A DNA stretch of 7,590 bases from Candidatus Thorarchaeota archaeon (GCA_030642465.1 DAOWNS010000080.1:1-7590), one strand, 5' to 3'. Shown: positions 1 through 6,147, counted from the stretch's first letter. Program-made: numbers and translations. The notes: a model not told the origin generated them from the letters alone.

Positions 1-293
1 TCTGTATCAAGCATCTGAGGAAAGCATTGTCCACGTACCGATTCTTCGATATAACTAATTGCATGGAACTGCCTTTGATCTGCTAGCGCAAAGAGTACAA
101 ATTCGCTGAACTCCTGAAGAGTTTCTCAAGCATTCGGATGTTCACAGAGCTCGACAGAGAAACCGTAGAATCGGCTCACTTGGACAAGACCCAGAATCCA
201 CAAGCTGTGATTGATGAGTGGATATCAGATGACCCAGATGTGAAGATACTTGTCTTGGACAAGGGCAACAAGCTAGCTATCTATTCGACCTAA
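1..293 (+). pseudogene. 3' end of a LarA-like (nickel-dependent lactate racemase family) gene, frame disrupted
   Basis: The frame ending at TAA 291-293 is open back to 87 and reads as a protein C-terminus: a KFAELLKSF helix, then IRMFTELDRETVESAHLDK, a helix around AVIDEWI, a DVKILVLDKG strand and a short tail. This order matches, from memory, the end of LarA of Lactobacillus plantarum (FARIL..., VIFVSDLVDPDLI, MHMELAKTLDEA, KVTVIPDG). LarA racemises lactate using a nickel-pincer cofactor; relatives act on other 2-hydroxy acids, so the substrate is unknown. An in-frame TAG at 84-86 interrupts this frame. The neighbouring frame carries GTAFDLLAQ at 68-94, and removing one A from the AAA at 90-92 would join it to EYKFAELL. 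That frame has a further TAA at 56-58. The gene is therefore either decayed or affected by sequence errors; most of it lies outside the window. The first in-frame ATG is at 138. Family assignment is moderate; the repair is inference. Confidence 0.5.
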
Positions 294-1810
294 TGGCCAG
301 ACCACTCTATATTGGATATCGAAGCATAGAGCTGCTTGAACCGGGCAAATCCTTCAGCGTAGACCTTGCGATTCGTTTCTTGCGGCTTGAGTGGATCCAA
401 TGGTTTAACCATGCTATCAGCAGCTTCTACCATCGAGTCAAACAAACCCACCCCTTTGCAGGCAAGGATTGCTGCTCCCAGAGCGGTAGCCTCTTCCATC
501 TCAGTTCGGATTACAGGCACTCCAAGCACATCTGCTTGTATCTGCATCCACACTTGACTTCTGGCAGCACCTCCAGTCACACGAACCTCTGATGCAGGAA
601 TCCCAATATCATTCATGACCTCGAGGTTGGTTCTAATCTCGTAGGAAACGCCCTCCAAGATCGACCGCATGAGATGCTTTCTAGTATGACCAAGAGCAAG
701 ACCAGCGAAAACACCGCGCGCATGTGGGTTCCAGTACGGTGCACCAGCGCCTGCGAAATGCGGCAGGTGGATGACACCCTCAGAACCAGCTGGAATCGCG
801 CCGGCTCCTTCCGACATGACCTCATACGGGTCAATGCCCCGCTCTTTGGCAAGATTGCACTCTTCTGTGCCCAGATTGTCGCGGAACCATCTGAGAGCTG
901 AGCCCGTGGTGAACATACTTGCCTCCACAACAAAGGCTCCCGGAATGACATGGCGGCTGCAGAGCACTCGTATTTCGCTATCAAATTTAGGAGTATCAGA
1001 GTAGGCAAGCAGGAAAGTGCCTGTTCCTGTAGTTGACTTGATTGAGCCCTTGCGAACCACACCTACTCCTAGCGCTGCACATTGCTGGTCTCCGCCTCCT
1101 GCAACCACGGGAGTGCCTTCCTTGAGCCCACAATCTTTGGCTGCTTTCGCAGTTATCGCTCCTGCGGGGGCTCCAGACGGCAGAGGACCAGGAAGCTTCT
1201 CCTGCGGGATGTTAAATGCGTCAAGCATCTTTTCGGACCAATCTGCATCCCTGATGTCAAAAAGCATCGTTCTGCTTGCATTGGAATAATCAGTGATTGC
1301 CTTACCAGTGAGCTTGAAGACCATGAAATCGTGAACCAAAAGAAACTTCCAAGCCTTGCCAAAGACTTCAGGCTCATTCTCCTTGATCCAAAGAATCTTG
1401 GGAGCGGTGAAGTATGGGTCAATGGTGAGTCCAGTGATTGAATATACATCAGCTGGCGATATGACACTTCGAATCCAGTCACATTGGGGCACGGTTCGAC
1501 GATCCTGCCACACAATAGCGCTACGTAATGGATTGCCAACATCGTCTATTGGAACGACAGTTTCGCGTTGGTTAGTCACGCTCAACCCACAGATACTCTC
1601 AGCGCTGACACCCGGGTTTTTGAGGCATTGTTTGGTTGTTATGCAGGCAGTGTCCCACCAGATTTGCGCATTCTGCTCCACCCAAGATGGTTTGGGATAG
1701 GAACTCTCAAACTCTTTGTAGGCACGCGCAAGAACAGCGCCCTCTGTGTCAAAGACCATGGAGCGCACTCCGGTAGTTCCGACATCCAACGCTAGGACAA
1801 TTTCAGTCAT
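290..1810 (-). CDS. FGGY-family carbohydrate kinase, glycerol-kinase-like active site
   Basis: A complete 506-residue kinase that should phosphorylate a polyol or sugar with ATP in the cytoplasm. Family landmarks in order: the phosphate-binding DVGTTGVR (9-16), PSWVEQ (41-46), TNQRET (79-84), VWQDRRT (100-106), GLTIDPYF (127-134), GGGDQQCAALG (238-248) with the probable catalytic base D241, TTGTGTFLL (260-268), GAPYWNPHARG (356-366), and an ATP-side VTGGAARSQVW (411-421) followed by EEATALGAA (439-447). R82, E83, W101, Y133, D241 and F266 correspond to the glycerol-binding residues of E. coli GlpK, which favours glycerol or a close polyol. The TGGAARS...ADVLGVPV segment is more typical of xylulokinase, so the exact substrate is open. 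I chose ATG 1810 rather than the ATG nine codons upstream (1837), because AGGTG lies seven bases before 1810. Length is normal for FGGY kinases. The stop overlaps the convergent LarA-like stop, and the start is 53 bp downstream of the GIY-YIG gene. Confidence 0.92.
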   Translation of the reverse strand: MTEIVLALDVGTTGVRSMVFDTEGAVLARAYKEFESSYPKPSWVEQNAQIWWDTACITTKQCLKNPGVSAESICGLSVTNQRETVVPIDDVGNPLRSAIVWQDRRTVPQCDWIRSVISPADVYSITGLTIDPYFTAPKILWIKENEPEVFGKAWKFLLVHDFMVFKLTGKAITDYSNASRTMLFDIRDADWSEKMLDAFNIPQEKLPGPLPSGAPAGAITAKAAKDCGLKEGTPVVAGGGDQQCAALGVGVVRKGSIKSTTGTGTFLLAYSDTPKFDSEIRVLCSRHVIPGAFVVEASMFTTGSALRWFRDNLGTEECNLAKERGIDPYEVMSEGAGAIPAGSEGVIHLPHFAGAGAPYWNPHARGVFAGLALGHTRKHLMRSILEGVSYEIRTNLEVMNDIGIPASEVRVTGGAARSQVWMQIQADVLGVPVIRTEMEEATALGAAILACKGVGLFDSMVEAADSMVKPLDPLKPQETNRKVYAEGFARFKQLYASISNIEWSGH

Positions 1811-1863
1811 CACTGCACACCTGTCATTGATTGACATACCCCGGATATGAAAACTAATCGGTC

Positions 1864-2151
1864 CTAGGAGATGGTGTCTGAGGTCACGAGTCCCTGAAGA
1901 TCTCGTCGGTCACCAATCAAGAATAGCTTGAGTCGTCGATTTCGTTTAATCTGACGCTCGCGGCGAAGCGCATCACCTCTGGTGCCGCATTCTTCCACAT
2001 AGACGAGGTATTTGGGTTGATGCATATGAAAGTAAGCCGCTGACTTTGAGTTACCGGACACATGCTCGTTCAGTCGGCGCTTCAGATCATTAGTCTGACC
2101 AGTGTAGTAGGTGCCAGTGTCTGTTTCAATTATGTAGACGTAGTAGGGCAT
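1864..2151 (-). CDS. Small stand-alone GIY-YIG nuclease-domain protein (UPF0213/YhbQ-like)
   Basis: A 95-residue protein consisting of one GIY-YIG domain. YYVYII (3-8) and YYTGQT (15-20) are the two strands that give the family its name, here in the YVY/YTG variant. They are followed by DLKRRLNEH (22-30), with the catalytic arginine R26 and H30, then a central KYLVYVEE strand (47-54), and the ALRRERQIK helix (61-69) with the metal-binding glutamate E65. All key catalytic positions are present, so an active DNA endonuclease is plausible. Family members of this size are common in bacteria and archaea; YhbQ-type proteins are linked to DNA repair, but the role of this one is not shown by context. 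The C-terminus is basic up to about residue 83. It lies on the same strand as the kinase 53 bp downstream and could share a transcript with it. Only a weak ribosome site is seen before ATG 2151. Confidence 0.88.
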   Translation of the reverse strand: MPYYVYIIETDTGTYYTGQTNDLKRRLNEHVSGNSKSAAYFHMHQPKYLVYVEECGTRGDALRRERQIKRNRRLKLFLIGDRRDLQGLVTSDTIS

Positions 2152-2179
2152 CTCTGGTCACTTGGGAGCGCCCAGCACG

Positions 2180-2189
2180 GGATATAGTT
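2180..2189. promoter_or_regulatory. TATA-like element in the divergent intergenic region
   Basis: GGATATAGTT lies between the minus-strand GIY-YIG start (2151) and the plus-strand membrane-protein start (2239/2248). Its ATATA core reads as CTATATCC on the other strand. For plus-strand transcription a start about 25 bp downstream (near 2211) would give a 30-40 nt leader; for minus-strand transcription a start near 2160 would give a leader of about 9 nt. Both fit archaeal promoter spacing, so one element could serve both genes. The call rests on position and AT composition only. Confidence 0.35.
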
Positions 2190-2247
2190 CTTTGGAATAC
2201 ATCTCGTTCTAGGAAGAGATATCCGCACCACAGGTCATGTGAAAGAC

Positions 2248-3324
2248 ATGCAAGACTCAGAGAAACCAGCAGATTCAAGGTGGGCTCAGTTGGTGCTTAT
2301 TGGCTTACTGTCGATGGTGTTCGCTGAGGCGTTCTCGGGTTCATCCATTCTATGGTTCATGTCCGAGTGGGCTTGGTTTGTCACGCTGCCCCTCTACTGG
2401 TCACACACCTTACTCTTCCTGAATCTTGCCATGAGATCCAAGAGGACGTCAGTGGGTCAACTGTACCTCTGGGGAATATTATTCGGGCTCTATGAGTCGT
2501 GGGTTACAAAAGTTCTCTGGGCAGGATACTTCACTGATCCACCTCTTCTTGGAACTGTCTTTGGGTTTGCAATTGCTGAGGACATCGTGCTGCTCATGTT
2601 CTGGCACCCAGTAATGGCATTCGTCTTGCCAATTCTGGTATTTCAGATTCTGGCTAGAGCAGGCAACAAGTCGAATGAGGGAGTGGAAACAGCCTTCCCG
2701 ACTCACATCTCATTCCTTCAGAGAAGTCGACGGAATTCGGCGTTCTATCTGTACACCTTCATCATAGGGTCCCTGTTCATGATAGTCAGTTCCGGATACG
2801 ATTTCATTGTGGCGGGGATTACAGCACTTGGCAGCCTCGTCCTGATTCTAATCCCATACTATCTTATCAAAAGGCGCGGAGGAAGGTCGTTCTCGATTCA
2901 ATCACTAAGGTTAGGAAGGAAAGGTCTGGCTGTGACTGCTGCGTACGTTATCCTCTTGTACGCAATCACCTTCCCGACTCTGCTACCTGAGCGCATTCCA
3001 GGTATTGAAACAATCATCGCTACACTCTTCATTTATGCCTTCGTAATCTTGCTCATCTACGCAAGTCCTCCAGTCAATGAATCCGAATCCATTCCAAGCG
3101 TTGACTCGAAATTGATGGGAATGAAAGACCTGAAGCGATGGTATGGCTTGCTGCTCCTCTTGATACTGATCTGGGCGATGGTTCCAGATATCACCGTTAT
3201 CGTAAGCATTCTGGGCTATCTCTCGTTCTTCGTGATTGGTTTCCTGCTATTCACGTCGATAACGATTCGGGAGCTAGCCAGACGGGTCCAATCTCGACGA
3301 AACCAGGAAGCAGGAAACCTTTAG
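2248..3324 (+). CDS. Polytopic membrane protein of unknown family, about 10 TM segments
   Basis: A 358-residue integral membrane protein that I do not recognise. Hydrophobic segments fall at about 13-30, 40-62, 70-93, 100-136 (long, probably two), 165-183, 185-207, 226-247, 255-272, 298-314 and 316-338. Basic loops (62-66, 136-162, 208-225 and the C-terminus 341-351) suggest these face the cytoplasm. Polar and aromatic residues sit inside or at the edges of membrane segments: E27, E40 and W41, E83 with W85, W91, E111, and FWHP at 118-121. Buried acidic residues of this kind often mark a transport or catalytic site, but no named motif is seen. The start could be GTG 2239 or ATG 2248. An AGGT at 2232-2235 is only three bases from 2239, and GTGA at 2239-2242 sits five bases before 2248, so I prefer 2248. 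It is the first gene of a three-gene plus-strand run; the next gene starts 40 bp on. Confidence 0.85.
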   Translation: MQDSEKPADSRWAQLVLIGLLSMVFAEAFSGSSILWFMSEWAWFVTLPLYWSHTLLFLNLAMRSKRTSVGQLYLWGILFGLYESWVTKVLWAGYFTDPPLLGTVFGFAIAEDIVLLMFWHPVMAFVLPILVFQILARAGNKSNEGVETAFPTHISFLQRSRRNSAFYLYTFIIGSLFMIVSSGYDFIVAGITALGSLVLILIPYYLIKRRGGRSFSIQSLRLGRKGLAVTAAYVILLYAITFPTLLPERIPGIETIIATLFIYAFVILLIYASPPVNESESIPSVDSKLMGMKDLKRWYGLLLLLILIWAMVPDITVIVSILGYLSFFVIGFLLFTSITIRELARRVQSRRNQEAGNL

Positions 3325-3364
3325 ACTCGCCCTGCATTCAATGGAGAACTGGTGTGTCTTGCAC

Positions 3365-3550
3365 ATGGAGATTCACGAAGACATTCTCCCAGTCTTGGCG
3401 ATATTGGGTGTGATATTGTCAATGACGGGAGTCAACCTGTTCATAATTGGAGACCCTATGAGAGCCATTTCGGCAGTGCCACTCTCACTGGTGTTAGTGC
3501 TGTGGTTTGTTGCAGTCTTGAAGCTAAGGAGGCCAAAGAGTGCTAGCTGA
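3365..3550 (+). CDS. Small 2-TM membrane protein, unknown function
   Basis: A 61-residue protein with two membrane segments, about 7-29 and 34-53, joined by a short GDPMR turn and ending in a basic tail (KLRRPKSAS), so both termini are probably cytoplasmic. An in-frame ATG exists at 3341, but GGTG at 3351-3354 lies ten bases before ATG 3365 and nothing resembling a ribosome site precedes 3341. The 3' end overlaps the next gene by 11 bp, and the region encoding LRRPK supplies the next gene's Shine-Dalgarno sequence, so the two are probably translationally coupled. Such small proteins often act as subunits or regulators of a larger neighbouring membrane protein; that is inference from position only. 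Confidence 0.7.
   Translation: MEIHEDILPVLAILGVILSMTGVNLFIIGDPMRAISAVPLSLVLVLWFVAVLKLRRPKSAS
3526..3532 (+). promoter_or_regulatory. Strong Shine-Dalgarno site deciding a GTG start
   Basis: AAGGAGG ends seven bases before GTG 3540, inside the coding sequence of the 61-residue protein. It is the best ribosome site in the window and the reason for choosing GTG 3540 over the internal ATG ten codons later. Confidence 0.75.
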
Positions 3551-4163
3551 GATAGTGACTGCCGCAGTGATGATTGGGTCCTTGCTGTGTTTCATTCATG
3601 GCTGGATGCATAGAGAGCGCTGGCTAACGGCCGCTTTCTTCATTGGAGGGTTCATCTTTGGAGTAGTACGCGAGAACATAGTTGCTCTGATGCCTGGTAT
3701 GTATTCCTACCCAGATCACGCGTTCTACATTGGAGCGGCGCCGATGGTGATGTGGTTCGGATGGTCTGTGTCATTCTATGCAAGCTGGGTGGTGGGAAAC
3801 AGAATCCTTGAAGCACTTGCTCCAAAATGGAAGGATAATCTGTGGGCGATTCTGTTAACTGCCGCAGTTATCACTGCATTCATCTCATTGCCCGTAGAGA
3901 TAGCGGCAGGAGCCCCTGAAACTGGCTGGTGGATATGGCCGCCTGAGGCAATACCTGTATGGTACGAGATGCCGCCAATAGTTCCATTTGGCTGGGGTGG
4001 AGCAGCATTCCTGTTCTTGCTATTCTTCCTAACTATCGAGAAGAGAGATGCTGAGCCTCGGACAAATGCACTGGTCTTCATCGCTGCCTCATTGCTCGTT
4101 ACGATTCTGCATCTTGTCTATACTTTCGCAATTAGGTCAATCATCGTGCTGTTGATAGGCTAA
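3540..4163 (+). CDS. Membrane protein resembling the CruF/DUF422 carotenoid-biosynthesis family
   Basis: A 207-residue protein with about six membrane segments (2-20, 29-48, 62-87, 101-119, 151-166, 177-205). I see no exact signature, but the order and spacing of conserved-looking polar residues resemble the CruF/DUF422 family (bisanhydrobacterioruberin-hydratase type). There is a membrane glutamate E45 in FGVVREN, then Y55/Y57, AP at 67-68 and W75 in MWFGW, an acidic PVE (118-120), a tryptophan-rich GWWIW (129-133), and PP-x-x-PFGW (145-152). In CruF proteins the equivalent positions are E, YxY, P...W, DP, GxWxW and GVPxxNFxGW. The acidic residue here is E rather than D and the NF is replaced by PF, so a different substrate or a distant homologue is likely. 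GTG start, supported by AAGGAGG at 3526-3532, overlaps the preceding gene by 11 bp. No other isoprenoid or carotenoid gene is in the window. The membrane-protein call is firm; the family is tentative. Confidence 0.78.
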   Translation: MLAEIVTAAVMIGSLLCFIHGWMHRERWLTAAFFIGGFIFGVVRENIVALMPGMYSYPDHAFYIGAAPMVMWFGWSVSFYASWVVGNRILEALAPKWKDNLWAILLTAAVITAFISLPVEIAAGAPETGWWIWPPEAIPVWYEMPPIVPFGWGGAAFLFLLFFLTIEKRDAEPRTNALVFIAASLLVTILHLVYTFAIRSIIVLLIG

Positions 4164-4282
4164 ATTCAGTCGTAACTTCAGGCCATTGAGGTTCGGGAAA
4201 GCGTTCCAGCCCTCTTAATAGTAGTTTTCAGTGGGCAGGAGTAGTGTTGGCCAATTGTAAAGGCAAGGTGCCATATGTGTTC

Positions 4283-4289
4283 TTTTTTT
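4283..4289 (+). terminator. T-run, possible archaeal terminator
   Basis: Seven consecutive T residues lie 120 bp after the stop of the CruF-like gene. Archaeal RNA polymerase can terminate at T tracts without a hairpin, and no strong stem precedes this one. It is the only plus-strand T tract of this length between the two groups of membrane genes. Confidence 0.35.
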
Positions 4290-4360
4290 GCCAGAGCTGA
4301 AACAAACCTGTCAACCCATCTAAACTCGCCCCAAGCGTATTATCGTTCCCGCCTCCGAAT

Positions 4361-4375
4361 CGCCTTCTAGAGGCG
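4361..4375. repeat. Short inverted repeat, CGCCT-5-AGGCG
   Basis: CGCCT and AGGCG are perfect inverted arms of five bases around TCTAG. It lies about 40 bp upstream of the TATA-like TTATAT at 4416. It could be a protein-binding site or a minor hairpin; five base pairs are few enough to be chance. Confidence 0.3.
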
Positions 4376-4415
4376 TTATTGGTTTTGAATTAATAGTGGA
4401 TAGTTATGGGCCTAC

Positions 4416-4421
4416 TTATAT
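4416..4421 (+). promoter_or_regulatory. TATA-like element ahead of the right-hand gene group
   Basis: TTATAT in an AT-rich context about 75 bp before ATG 4490. A transcription start 25 bp downstream would fall near 4445, just before the inverted repeat with the GGAGGT motif. Based on composition and position only. Confidence 0.3.
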
Positions 4422-4446
4422 CCAGGTTTGGCGAATAGCAATACAG

Positions 4447-4475
4447 GACTAGTGGAGGTAAGAGGACTGCTAGTC
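4447..4475 (+). repeat. Inverted repeat enclosing an orphan Shine-Dalgarno motif
   Basis: GACTAG (4447-4452) and CTAGTC (4470-4475) are six-base inverted arms around a 17-base loop that contains GGAGGT (4454-4459). The motif has no ATG, GTG or TTG at useful spacing; the next ATG is 30 bases away at 4490. In RNA the site would sit in the loop. It may be a leftover of a lost start or a structured leader. Confidence 0.35.
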
Positions 4476-4489
4476 AACTGTTTGAAGTA

Positions 4490-4686
4490 ATGGAGGGTAC
4501 CTGTTTGCGTTTGGAGCGTTTTTGCTCCCATTTGGTTCCAGGATAGTGGCAGCTTTGTTAGTTGGTAAGGATGTAACGGACATGCTTCTGGGCATGCTTC
4601 CAGGAGGTTTTGTCCTACTAATATTCAAGCTTTTGGCGCTTATTCCTCTCATGGCGTATGCAGTGGCTACGCTCTACGCAGGGTGA
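4490..4686 (+). pseudogene. Small 2-TM membrane-protein gene with a one-base frameshift at its 5' end
   Basis: The frame ending at TGA 4684-4686 is open back to 4486. It encodes a very hydrophobic protein, YLFAFGAFLLPFGSRIVAAL, then a polar LVGKDVTDMLL turn, then FVLLIFKLLALIPLMAYAV, with no stop and no plausible start. The ATG at 4490 is one frame off. Adding a single G to the GGG at 4495-4497 would join it as Met-Glu-Gly to the hydrophobic frame and give an intact protein of about 65 residues with two membrane segments. Real mutation and sequence error are both possible. It precedes the 3-TM gene at 4737 by 50 bp and would be the first gene of that group. No family is recognised. Confidence 0.5.
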
Positions 4687-4736
4687 AACTGAGCGAACTA
4701 ATAGAATTCAAGAAAAATGGCTAGAGGAGAATCGTT

Positions 4737-5093
4737 ATGCAGGGTTTGACTTCCGACCTCACATTCATGCTAACAATCATGATAATCTCGTGGTTGATTT
4801 CGCTGGTGACAGGCTATCTCGCGATCCGAGTTGTGCTTGTAAAAGCCACAAGGCCTTGGACTGAGATGAGCAAGAATGAGAAATCAAGTGTGCTTGGGCT
4901 ATCTGGCTCTGGTTGTTTCACCGGTAGTATTGCCTTCATGATTCTGACAGTTAGTACCATGAGTGTCGAATCCATATTAACCGTATTGGATCTTCCACTC
5001 ATACTGGTGTGGGCGTTGATTATTATGGTGTCAACTGCGGTCGGTAGTGCTGCAGTAGTTCGTCCCAAGCTGGAGAAAGGAACCGACAATTGA
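4737..5093 (+). CDS. Small 3-TM membrane protein, unknown function
   Basis: A 118-residue protein with membrane segments at about 9-36, 56-76 and 85-107, a polar loop with RPWTEMSKNEK (39-49) between the first two, and a charged C-terminal tail (RPKLEKGTDN). The start is well supported: GAGGAGA at 4724-4730 lies six bases before ATG 4737. No domain is recognised. It is intact although its neighbours on both sides are damaged or lack a credible start, and it lies in the same direction as all later genes, so it was probably part of a co-transcribed set of small membrane proteins. Confidence 0.72.
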   Translation: MQGLTSDLTFMLTIMIISWLISLVTGYLAIRVVLVKATRPWTEMSKNEKSSVLGLSGSGCFTGSIAFMILTVSTMSVESILTVLDLPLILVWALIIMVSTAVGSAAVVRPKLEKGTDN

Positions 5094-5205
5094 GAGCCGC
5101 GCAATCTCGTTTGCCAAGGATGAGATAGAGGGGGTTTCATCAGCAATCCAAGTGCATCCGCAGACCTAGGCAGCGTCTAGGCTTGCGGCTTCAGACTTGC
5201 CCTTC

Positions 5206-6138
5206 ATGGGCGGGAGAGGCTCCGGAGGTGACGGCGCCATCTACTCGAGCATCGACGGGTCTGGCGACGCGTATCCCATTGGGGATTGCGACACCGCATC
5301 AAGGGTCATCAAGTACGTGGTGGTGCTGGGATACAGACACTCCCACTACAATCTCGTGGACATGAGGATTCACGACATCAACGTGGAAGCTGACCTCAAC
5401 GCTCATGATCCGAATGCATCAAATCCCGAGGATCTAGTGGAGTTCGATGGAACTCCAGAAGGATACTCTGAAGGAGCCACTGACGGCACCAAGGATGCTA
5501 ATAATGCTGAACAGCTAGCTATTGACTCATTGACTGCCGAGTGGTTGGGACCGTGGCCTGCGCTTCTACTGACTGCCACGATGGATATTGGTACCTTTTC
5601 ATTCATTATTCAAATGGTCGTTGATATCCTAGGATCTCTGACGCTTTACTCAATGTCGCTTGTTGCTGATGCATTGACCTCTATGAGTGACCAAGAAATG
5701 GAACAAGGGCTTGGTACGGTCCTGCAACTGTCAATCATTCAATCACTGTCATTGATTGTACTTGTTTCGTATGTGTCGGCGCAATTCTTTGCAACATTCG
5801 GCAAGCTGCCAGAAGCTCAAGTATTATTCGCAGCTTCTCTGGTCATCTATATCGCTTCAGCTATTGCCCTTTTAGTGGCAATTGCCCAAGCGTATCACGA
5901 CGGAACCATTAGAGCCATAGATGCAGCAATGGCTATAATCAGTCTAGGAGCAACCATAACCTTTGGCGGTCAAACCCTAGGCTCAAACACATATTTCAGA
6001 AGGCTATTTAGCTGTTTGGACAAGTATGAAACTGCAAAACCAGATAAGTGGGGATTCCACGATTGTTTCTTCACGTATTCCAAACTCTTAGTGCTATTGG
6101 TTGCTGTTGCCATCGGACTGGGAATCTTGCTTGGATGA
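5206..6138 (+). CDS. Membrane protein with soluble N-terminal part and 5 TM segments; start unresolved
   Basis: From ATG 5206 this gives 310 residues. The first ~60 are glycine-rich then strand-like (IKYVVVLGYRHSHYNLVD, about 35-52). Residues 63-110 form an acidic low-complexity linker. Hydrophobic segments follow at about 117-152, 168-198, 206-230, 234-255 and 294-310, with a DCFF stretch near 286-289. No family is recognised. The start is uncertain: neither TTG 5197 nor ATG 5206 has a ribosome site, the frame stays open back to 5170, and a TAG at 5167 cuts it from a further coding-like stretch (5059-5166). The true N-terminus is probably missing or frameshifted. Base composition is split: by my count 40 of 60 bases are G/C in 5201-5260, but only 21 of 60 in 5581-5640, which suggests a mosaic gene. 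Confidence 0.65.
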   Translation: MGGRGSGGDGAIYSSIDGSGDAYPIGDCDTASRVIKYVVVLGYRHSHYNLVDMRIHDINVEADLNAHDPNASNPEDLVEFDGTPEGYSEGATDGTKDANNAEQLAIDSLTAEWLGPWPALLLTATMDIGTFSFIIQMVVDILGSLTLYSMSLVADALTSMSDQEMEQGLGTVLQLSIIQSLSLIVLVSYVSAQFFATFGKLPEAQVLFAASLVIYIASAIALLVAIAQAYHDGTIRAIDAAMAIISLGATITFGGQTLGSNTYFRRLFSCLDKYETAKPDKWGFHDCFFTYSKLLVLLVAVAIGLGILLG

Positions 6139-6147
6139 CATATTATC

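Larger units (their letters stand above)
4164..4489. other. Non-coding stretch between membrane-protein genes
   Basis: About 325 bp with no convincing reading frame on either strand. It contains a seven-base T run (4283-4289), an inverted repeat at 4361-4375, an AT-rich stretch with a TATA-like TTATAT at 4416-4421, and an inverted repeat enclosing a GGAGGT motif (4447-4475). The layout suggests the end of the upstream transcript in the left half and a promoter and leader for the genes from 4490 onward in the right half. No tRNA, rRNA or recognisable small RNA is seen. Confidence 0.5.

Noticed and set aside
1153..1542. Long minus- and plus-strand frames within the kinase gene
   Set aside because: They lie entirely inside a clear FGGY coding sequence, have no family features and no ribosome sites.
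3558..3868. ACTGCCGCAGT occurs at 3558-3568 and again at 3858-3868, exactly 300 bp apart
   Set aside because: Both copies encode Thr-Ala-Ala-Val in membrane helices of the same protein, and flanking sequence does not match. Codon bias and hydrophobic composition explain it.
3776..4081. 101-codon minus-strand frame inside the CruF-like gene
   Set aside because: It is the complement of a hydrophobic coding sequence, rich in Ser, Ala and Arg and without recognisable features; the plus-strand gene has a strong start and coherent membrane topology.
4275..4370. 31-codon frame starting MCSFFARAETN with AGGTG four bases upstream
   Set aside because: The composition is not protein-like, the T run forms its second to fourth codons, and no membrane or other feature links it to its neighbours. 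The spacing of AGGTG is too short. It is probably chance.
4470..4652. 60-codon minus-strand frame opposite the frameshifted 2-TM gene
   Set aside because: The plus strand reads as clean membrane helices here; the minus frame is a low-complexity shadow.
84..5169. TAG codons in otherwise open frames at 84 and 5167 as evidence for pyrrolysine or stop recoding
   Set aside because: TGA and frameshifts also interrupt nearby genes, the kinase gene itself ends in TAG as a normal stop, and a frameshift explanation fits position 84 better. There is no sign of a recoding element.
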